Shown here one piece after another: positions 5,393 through 9,823 of a stretch of 9,823 nucleotides of DNA. The DNA is taken from assembly GCA_964436315.1 (NCBI GenBank), contig CAYTCZ010000134.1:1-9823 (forward strand), written 5' to 3'. The DNA is from CAYTCZ01 sp964436315 (lineage in GTDB: Bacteria; Actinomycetota; Thermoleophilia; Gaiellales; Gaiellaceae). A program made the translations under genes and the position numbers. Position 1 is the stretch's first letter, and every line of letters starts with the position of its first letter. The notes below the pieces were generated by a model that did no database searches, was not told where the DNA came from, and saw only the letters and a program-made list of their open reading frames with translations.

Positions 5393-7707
5393 GCCTCGCT
5401 CGGCTCCGGCTCGGGCTCCGGAACAAGCTCCGGGGCCGGCTCGCCGTCGTGCGGAGGCTCGATCGTCAGGTTGGGGAGCAGGCGATCGAGCCAGCCGGGG
5501 ATGTACCAGGCCTTCTCGTGCAGCAGGGTGAGGAAGGCGGGCACGAGCGTCATCCGGACGATCAGCGCGTCGGTCAGGATCGCCACCGCGAGCAGCAGCC
5601 CGAACTCCTTCGGAATCCGATCGGCGCTCAGGATGAAGGCGGCGAAGACCGTGCCCATGATCAGCGCGGCGGCGACGACGACCCGGCCGATCGCGGCGAT
5701 GCCGTGCTCGACCGCCTCCTTCGTCTTGAGGCCGTGGACGTGCTCCTCGCGGATCCGGCTCATCAGGAAGACCATGTAGTCCATCGAGAGTCCGAAGAGG
5801 ATCGCGAAGGCGATCGGCGGGACGAAGGTCTCGATCGGCCCGGTCCGGTCGAGACCGGTCAGGCCGAGCAGGTGGCCCTCCTGCACCACCAGGGTGAGCA
5901 CGCCGAAGGCGACGAAGGCAGAGAGGATCGTGGTGATCGCCGCCGAGAGCGAGACGACGATCGAGCGGAAGGCCATCGCCAGGACGATGAAGGTGACACC
6001 GACGATGAAGAGGAGAAAGAGCGGCAGCCGCTCGAGGATCCGATCGGCGATGTCCTTGAAGGCCGCCGTCAGGCCGGAGACGTAGACGACGGCGTCTCCT
6101 CCTTGAGTCGCCTCGGGCACGACCTCGGCGCGCAGGCGCTCGACCAGTCGGTCGGTCGCCTCGTCCTGGGGGGCGGAGGCCGGGGTGACGAAGACGATCG
6201 CGACCGTCTCGGCGTCGTTTCGCTGCGGCTCGCCGACCGAGGCGACGTTCGTGAGTCCCTGGACGCCGTCGAAGATCCGCTCGGGGGCCTGCGGGTCGTT
6301 GTTGATATCGACGACGATCGGGATCGGGCCGTTGAAGCCGGGCCCGAAGCCCTCGGCGAGCAGATCGTAGGCCCGCCGGGCGGTCTGCTCGGTCGGTTGC
6401 GTCCCCTGATCGGCGGCTCCGAGGCGTACGAGTGCCGAGGTCGAGGCCAGGGCGAGGACGACGAGCAGGACGACCGGGAAGACGATCCGGGCATGGGCGG
6501 TGACGAAGCGGCCCCAGCGGGCGATCAGGGTGCGCTCACGCCCGGCCTCGGAATCGTCGACCTGGCGCAGGAAGGGGACCTTCAGCCGGTCGATTCGGTG
6601 GCCGAGCAGGGCCAAGACGGCGAGGAGAAGCGAGTTGGCAAGCAGCACGGTGGTGAGCACGCCGAGGGCACTGCCGATGCCGAGCTTGGTCACGAAGTCG
6701 AGGCCGAAGAAGGCGAGCCCGCTCACCGAGATCGCGACCGTCACGCCGGCGAAGAGCACCGCCCGTCCGGACGAGGCGCCCGCCTCGGCGGCCGCTGCCT
6801 GCGGGGAGAGCCCCTCGTGGAGGAGTTGGCGGAAGCGGGTAACGATGAAGAGCGAGTAGTCGATCCCGACCCCCAAACCGATCATCGAGACGAGGATCGG
6901 CGTCACCGTGTTGACGTCGGTCAGCCCGGCGAGGATGAAGAGGAGCAGGAAGGCCGTCCCCACCGCGGCGAGGGCGAGCGCGATCGGGATGATCGTCGCC
7001 ACGACGGTGCGAAAGAGGACGAGCAAGACGATGATCGCCGCCAAGAGGCCGAGCAGCTCCGAGGTACCCTGCTCGACCGGCGGGAACTCCGCATCGCCGT
7101 TGAACTCCGCCGTTATGCCGGCCGGGGCGACCGTCTCGCGCACCGCCTCCTGAACGGCGACGACCGCCTCGCGATCCTCGTCGTAGATGACCCGATCGAA
7201 CTGGGCCTCGGCGTAGGCGATCCGCCCGTCGTCGGAGACGGTCTCCTCGCTGAAGGGATCGCCGACGCTGTCGATGCCGGCGCGATCCTCCGTGGCCGCG
7301 AACTCCGCGGTCTGGAGGCGGGCGATTGCCTGCTCGATCGCCGCTTGGCGCTCGGGGGTATCCAGTCGCTCACCGGCCGGGGCGGCGAAGACGAGATTGA
7401 GGACGCCACCCTGCTCGGAGGCGAACTCGGCCTCGATCAGGTCGGTCGCCCGTTGCGTATCCGAGCCGGGAATCTCGAACTCGTCGCGCAGCGAGCCGCC
7501 GAAGGCAAAGACGAGAACGACCAGGAGGACGACGATCCCGAGCCAGCCGACGATGACCCGCCAGGGATGCACGGCGCAGGCCCGCGTCCAGCGGGCGAGC
7601 GTGCCGGTCGAGAGGCGTTCGTGGGCTGCGCGCCGTTCCGTCTGAGGCTCCGTCGCAGAGGACGCGCTCCCACGATTTCGGTCAGCTTCGACAGTATGGT
7701 CGGTCAT
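5389..7707 (-). CDS. MMPL/RND family membrane transporter
   Basis: A proton-driven inner-membrane exporter of the MMPL branch of the RND superfamily, 772 residues. It shows the classic doubled layout: TM1 at 51-69, outer loop 70-215, TM2-6 at about 216-370, then TM7 at about 407-427, outer loop 430-560 and TM8-12 at about 561-735. The proton-relay Asp-Tyr pairs are present in both halves, in GVGIDYSLFIVTRFR (Asp283, Tyr284) and GLSMDYMVFLMSRIREE (Asp643, Tyr644), so it should be functional. The C-terminal tail is Pro/Glu-rich (EPEPEPSEA). The ATG at 7707 has GGAGGG 5 nt upstream. Substrate is unknown: mycobacterial relatives move lipids, others drugs. The next two downstream reading frames overlap stop-to-start, suggesting an operon. 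A 20-bp near-palindrome 53 nt upstream and a divergent TetR relic point to former or current TetR repression. Confidence 0.95.
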   Translation of the reverse strand: MTDHTVEADRNRGSASSATEPQTERRAAHERLSTGTLARWTRACAVHPWRVIVGWLGIVVLLVVLVFAFGGSLRDEFEIPGSDTQRATDLIEAEFASEQGGVLNLVFAAPAGERLDTPERQAAIEQAIARLQTAEFAATEDRAGIDSVGDPFSEETVSDDGRIAYAEAQFDRVIYDEDREAVVAVQEAVRETVAPAGITAEFNGDAEFPPVEQGTSELLGLLAAIIVLLVLFRTVVATIIPIALALAAVGTAFLLLFILAGLTDVNTVTPILVSMIGLGVGIDYSLFIVTRFRQLLHEGLSPQAAAAEAGASSGRAVLFAGVTVAISVSGLAFFGLDFVTKLGIGSALGVLTTVLLANSLLLAVLALLGHRIDRLKVPFLRQVDDSEAGRERTLIARWGRFVTAHARIVFPVVLLVVLALASTSALVRLGAADQGTQPTEQTARRAYDLLAEGFGPGFNGPIPIVVDINNDPQAPERIFDGVQGLTNVASVGEPQRNDAETVAIVFVTPASAPQDEATDRLVERLRAEVVPEATQGGDAVVYVSGLTAAFKDIADRILERLPLFLLFIVGVTFIVLAMAFRSIVVSLSAAITTILSAFVAFGVLTLVVQEGHLLGLTGLDRTGPIETFVPPIAFAILFGLSMDYMVFLMSRIREEHVHGLKTKEAVEHGIAAIGRVVVAAALIMGTVFAAFILSADRIPKEFGLLLAVAILTDALIVRMTLVPAFLTLLHEKAWYIPGWLDRLLPNLTIEPPHDGEPAPELVPEPEPEPSEA

Positions 7708-7898
7708 AGGTTCCCTCCAATTAGCCCCGCGTTCGAACTAGGGACGAGCGGAGTGGTCAAAACTCATCGGTTGGTGAGTTGGAGCCAGAAGGCTGGAGAC
7801 TGCCAGGCCGCAGACTTCTGTGCGGGCAGTGTGAATCGCTCGGCTCGGAGGCCTCTCTTGTGCACATCTTCCCTTGCTCGGGGGTTGCTCTCGTAGTA
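7708..7898. other. Gap upstream of the pump gene
   Basis: With the relic to its right this gives about 350 bp without an intact gene. It holds the ribosome site of the pump (minus, 7713-7718), an 8-bp palindrome GTTCGAAC at 7731-7738 and the operator candidate at 7761-7780. From 7781 to about 7898 I see nothing convincing: the short frames there have no ribosome site and no recognisable sequence. Confidence 0.5.
7755..7780 (-). promoter_or_regulatory. Candidate -35 and TetR-type operator of the pump operon
   Basis: On minus, TTGACC (7760-7755) matches the -35 consensus in 5 of 6 bases. It directly abuts an imperfect palindrome at 7761-7780, AACTCATCGGTTGGTGAGTT on plus: eight paired positions, one of them G-T, around a 4-nt centre. 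Length and style fit TetR-family operators, and binding there would block RNA polymerase. A matching -10 is not clear (TTCGAA at 7737-7732 with a 17-bp spacer is poor), so the promoter is tentative. Confidence 0.42.
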
Positions 7899-8067
7899 CG
7901 GCGAGCGGAAATTTACATCAACGGTACGCGAACTCCTCGCAGAACGTGACTTCGACCGTGTGACAATTGCTGCGGTCGCCGATACCAGCAGCGTCTCTGA
8001 GAAGACCGCGTCACCGGCACAGCGCAACGCCGATGATATTCAGGCGAGCCAAACGTCTGTGTGTTGA
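7899..8067 (+). pseudogene. TetR-family regulator relic (DNA-binding part only, frameshifted)
   Basis: In the frame from 7924 to 8007 the DNA reads VRELLAERDFDRVTIAAVA, then DTSSVSEKT, an unmistakable TetR-type N-terminal helix and helix-turn-helix (family form: LLAERGFD.VTVAEVA..AGVSEKT). There is no start codon: a TAG lies upstream at 7894 and the first GTG is inside the HTH. Just upstream and one frame away, 7899-7922 reads RRAEIYIN; skipping the single base G7923 joins it with correct TetR spacing (RAEI, three residues, VRELL). After EKT the expected (V/T)(F/L)..HF block is absent, the sequence becomes unrelated and stops at 8065-8067. The whole ligand-binding domain, about 140 residues, is missing. 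It faces away from the MMPL gene, the usual place of its repressor. Clearly dead as a TetR protein. Confidence 0.62.
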
Positions 8068-8354
8068 TGAATCCCGGGCCGGATGCGTTCGCGTTCGCGA
8101 TCCGCGGCCCCATCAGCCGCGCCGACCTGCCGGGGCTCTCTGCGCGCGTCTGCACGGTGCTCGCGCGGAGCGGTGCTCACGTCGTCTTCTGCGACGTGGG
8201 CGGCGTCCAAGCTGACGCAGTCCTCGTCGATGCCCTCGCCCGACTCCAACTCGCTGCGTGCCGCCACGGCCGCGAGGTGCGGCTGCGAAATGCCTCGGTC
8301 GAGCTTCGCGAGCTCGTGGCCTTCATGGGCCTCACAGACGTTCTCCCCGAGTGA
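8067..8354 (+). CDS. Small STAS-domain protein (MlaB-like)
   Basis: A single STAS domain, 95 residues from the ATG at 8067, the full usual size. FAIRGPISRADLPGLSARV is the opening strand and helix, HVVFCDVGGV (38-47) the central strand, and REVRLRNAS.ELRELVAFMGLTDVL the final strand and helix, typical of the STAS_2/MlaB branch. The serine phosphorylated in anti-sigma antagonists (DSSG after the central strand) is replaced here: that place reads ADAVLVDAL (49-57), so partner-switch control by phosphorylation is unlikely. Possible roles are a protein-binding module or lipid-transport accessory; none is shown. Start choice is uncertain: GTG 8061, TTG 8064 and ATG 8067 are in frame and none has a Shine-Dalgarno. 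The ATG overlaps the TGA ending the TetR relic by one base. It is 70 bp upstream of the VOC gene on the same strand. Confidence 0.75.
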   Translation: MNPGPDAFAFAIRGPISRADLPGLSARVCTVLARSGAHVVFCDVGGVQADAVLVDALARLQLAACRHGREVRLRNASVELRELVAFMGLTDVLPE

Positions 8355-8424
8355 AGTGACCGACCGATGAGTTCTCAGGCCGAACCCAGTCCTACCGAAG
8401 AACCTGAATCAGAAGGAGGATCCG

Positions 8425-8862
8425 ATGGCACGCACAAACTCACGACTCATCTTCGTCAACCTTCCCGTCAGAGATCTCGACGCGTCGGTCGAGTTCTTCA
8501 CGAGGCTCGGCTTCTCGTTCAACCCGCAGTTCACCGACGAGACAGCCACCTGCATGATCGTCAACGACGAGGCCTTCGTGATGTTGCTCGTCGAGAGCAA
8601 GTTCAAGGAGTTCACCCACAAAGAACTCGCCGACCCGACGACCCAGACCGAGGCGATCGTCGCAGTCTCGGCAGAGAGCAAGGACGAGGTCGATTCGTTC
8701 GCCGATCTGGCGCTCGAGGCCGGTGGCTCATCGACGAACGAGCCGATCGACTACGGCTTCATGTACGGGCGCAGCTTCCACGATCCTGACGGGCATCTCT
8801 GGGAGATCTTCTGGATGGATCCCAGCCATCTCGAGGAGCCCGCCGCGACCGCCCAGGCATGA
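8425..8862 (+). CDS. VOC-family (glyoxalase/bleomycin-resistance fold) protein
   Basis: A 145-residue protein of the vicinal-oxygen-chelate superfamily. It has the two paired babbb modules: RLIFVNLPVRDLDASVEFF (7-25) with LGFSFN, then the second half ending GRSFHDPDGHLWEIFWMD (115-132). HDPDGHLWE is the typical closing motif, with Glu127 in the usual metal-ligand position; the first-module position has Asn12 rather than His, so classic glyoxalase I metal geometry is not assured and the reaction is open. The start is well supported: AGGAGG ends 5 nt before the ATG. It converges on the SigG-like sigma gene, with 30 bp between stop codons. VOC proteins are common neighbours, and reported targets, of SnoaL-tailed ECF sigma factors, so a link is plausible but not shown. 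Confidence 0.92.
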   Translation: MARTNSRLIFVNLPVRDLDASVEFFTRLGFSFNPQFTDETATCMIVNDEAFVMLLVESKFKEFTHKELADPTTQTEAIVAVSAESKDEVDSFADLALEAGGSSTNEPIDYGFMYGRSFHDPDGHLWEIFWMDPSHLEEPAATAQA

Positions 8863-8892
8863 CCGCCGAGCGCGATCAGCCCCCGCGCCTGG

Positions 8893-9823
8893 CTAGCTCT
8901 CGAACTCGAGCGGCAATCCGAAGAGCGGGAAGACCCGTTCGGTCGCGAGGAAGAAGGTGAGCTCGACGATCCGGCCCTCGGCGATCTCGAGCACCTGGAG
9001 CGCCCAGGGCTCGTAGCCCTCGCCGCTCGGGCTGGGACGGTACTGGCCGAAGGCGGGCGCGCCGTTGGCGGCCTGCGTGGGAACCATCCGCGAGCCGCGG
9101 CACGTGTTGCCCGGGCCGACCCAGAAGGCGAAGATGTCGTCCCGGCCCCTCAGCCAGAGCTCGTACGGTGGCATCGACTGGGTCGCGTCTTCGTGGATCA
9201 GCGCAGTCAGCGCCTCCATGTCGTAGCGCTCGAAGGCCTCCATGTAGCGGGCGAGGAGTTCGGGATCGGCTACGTCGACCGAGCGAGCGGTCGTGACGGG
9301 GCTCACGTTCCTCTGCTCGAGGGTCGCCCGCGCACGCTGCAGGGCGCTGTTGACCGACGCGATGCTCGTCTCGAGCAACTCCGCGACCTCGGACGCTCGC
9401 CAGCGGAGCACCTCGCGCAGGATCAGCACCGCCCGTTGTCGCGGCGGGAGATGCTGTAGGGCGGCGACCAGCGCCAGGCGGAGCGATTCGCGTGCGAGTG
9501 CCTCCTCGGCCGGATCTCCCGCGGGCGCCGTGCGGCTGTCGGGCATCGGCTCGATCCAGGTGGACTCCGGGAGCCTGTGCAGGTTCTCGACGATCGGTTC
9601 GCCAGCGGGCCCGATATCCATCGGCCGCGCGCGGCGCTTCTGCCCCTTGAGCATGTCGAGGCAGACGTTGGTGGCGATCCGATAGAGCCAGGAGCGCAGG
9701 GCAGCCCGGCCCTCGAGGCGATCCAGGCCGCGCCAGGCGCGGATAAACGTCTCCTGCACGGCATCCTCGGCCTCGACCGATCCCAGCATCCGGTAGCAGT
9801 ACGCGGTCAGTTCGACACGGTAC
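8893..9823 (-). CDS. SigG-like ECF sigma factor with SnoaL-like C-terminal domain (partial, N-terminus off the right edge)
   Basis: A sigma-70 family factor of the extracytoplasmic-function group. The frame stays open to the right edge: before the internal Met at 9789 it reads YRVELTAYCYR, the usual start of region 2, so roughly 10-30 residues are missing. Numbered from that Met: region 2 at 1-50 (EDAVQETFIRAW, then LRSWLYRIATNVCLDML), a linker with STWIEPMPD (76-84), region 4 at about 96-160 (LPPRQRAVLILREVL, then ASEVAELLETSIASVNSAL), and a SnoaL/NTF2-like domain at about 172-298 (DPELLARYMEAFERYDMEAL, ANGAPAFGQYRP, WALQVLEIAEGRI, LFGLPLEFES). This fits the TIGR02960-type subfamily that includes M. 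tuberculosis SigG. Such factors lack a classic membrane anti-sigma; the SnoaL tail is thought to adjust activity. None is visible here, but the gene's upstream side is outside the window. It converges with the VOC gene. Confidence 0.93.
   Translation of the reverse strand, partial: YRVELTAYCYRMLGSVEAEDAVQETFIRAWRGLDRLEGRAALRSWLYRIATNVCLDMLKGQKRRARPMDIGPAGEPIVENLHRLPESTWIEPMPDSRTAPAGDPAEEALARESLRLALVAALQHLPPRQRAVLILREVLRWRASEVAELLETSIASVNSALQRARATLEQRNVSPVTTARSVDVADPELLARYMEAFERYDMEALTALIHEDATQSMPPYELWLRGRDDIFAFWVGPGNTCRGSRMVPTQAANGAPAFGQYRPSPSGEGYEPWALQVLEIAEGRIVELTFFLATERVFPLFGLPLEFES

Noticed and set aside
4897..7896. A 999-codon open frame on the plus strand covering the whole MMPL gene in antisense
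   Set aside because: Within the MMPL gene it is exactly codon-aligned, so a stop needs a sense TTA, CTA or TCA codon, which GC-rich genes avoid. Its product is an Asp/Glu/Arg/Gly-rich string with no domain, while the minus strand has a ribosome site, helices and proton-relay motifs.
8367..8789. A 140-codon plus-strand frame starting MSSQAEPSPTEEPESEGG
   Set aside because: No ribosome site; most of it overlaps the well-supported VOC gene out of frame and becomes Arg-rich shadow sequence.
8870..8888. GCGCG and CGCGC inverted repeat between the convergent VOC and sigma genes
   Set aside because: Only 5 bp with a 9-nt loop, no T-run, and expected by chance in GC-rich DNA; it may still help termination but I cannot support it.
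1..9823. Mobile elements, CRISPR repeats, tRNA or rRNA genes, phage or toxin-antitoxin genes
   Set aside because: No transposase or integrase motifs, no spaced direct repeats, no cloverleaf or rRNA sequence was seen on either strand.

Overview
The window is GC-rich DNA (about 65% by eye) with GTG and TTG starts, ATGA-type gene overlaps and a monoderm-style lipoprotein. An ECF sigma factor carrying a SnoaL tail, an MMPL pump beside a TetR relic, and a DUF4389 membrane protein together suggest a high-GC actinobacterium, possibly Thermoleophilia. That placement is inferred from gene style only; no rRNA, tRNA or phylogenetic marker is present.

Layout. (1) 1-872 (minus) is a GntR-type HTH fused to a periplasmic-binding-protein-like domain, cut by the left edge. 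It is divergent, across 61 bp, from (2) tupA-tupB-tupC at 934-3534 (plus): lipoprotein, permease and ATPase of a tungstate (possibly molybdate) ABC importer, tightly packed. (3) 3715-4413 (plus) is an internally duplicated DUF4389 membrane protein. (4) 4414-4531 is a convergent gap with three short hairpins, all with 7-nt loops. (5) 4532-7707 (minus) is read MMPL/RND pump, then a 45-codon stretch that is one base out of frame, then a dienelactone-hydrolase-family enzyme. All junctions overlap, so this looks like one transcript. (6) 7708-8066 holds a 20-bp near-palindrome abutting a TTGACC hexamer upstream of the pump, and, pointing the other way, the broken DNA-binding domain of a TetR regulator. 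(7) 8067-8354 (plus) is a small STAS protein without the usual phospho-acceptor serine. (8) 8425-8862 (plus) is a VOC/glyoxalase-fold protein. (9) 8893-9823 (minus) is a SigG-like ECF sigma factor with a SnoaL-like C-terminal domain, cut by the right edge.

How they fit. The left part reads as a self-contained oxyanion uptake module: the PBP-like sensor probably binds the same anion that TupA delivers and controls the divergent operon. The pump region reads as a classic divergent TetR-repressor/MMPL-pump pair in which the repressor has been destroyed while a plausible operator remains. The right edge pairs an ECF sigma factor with a VOC protein. I see no CRISPR array, insertion sequence, RNA gene or phage gene. 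The least ordinary signals are the TetR relic with its orphan operator and the one-base-broken small gene between pump and hydrolase; neither amounts to a clearly new system.
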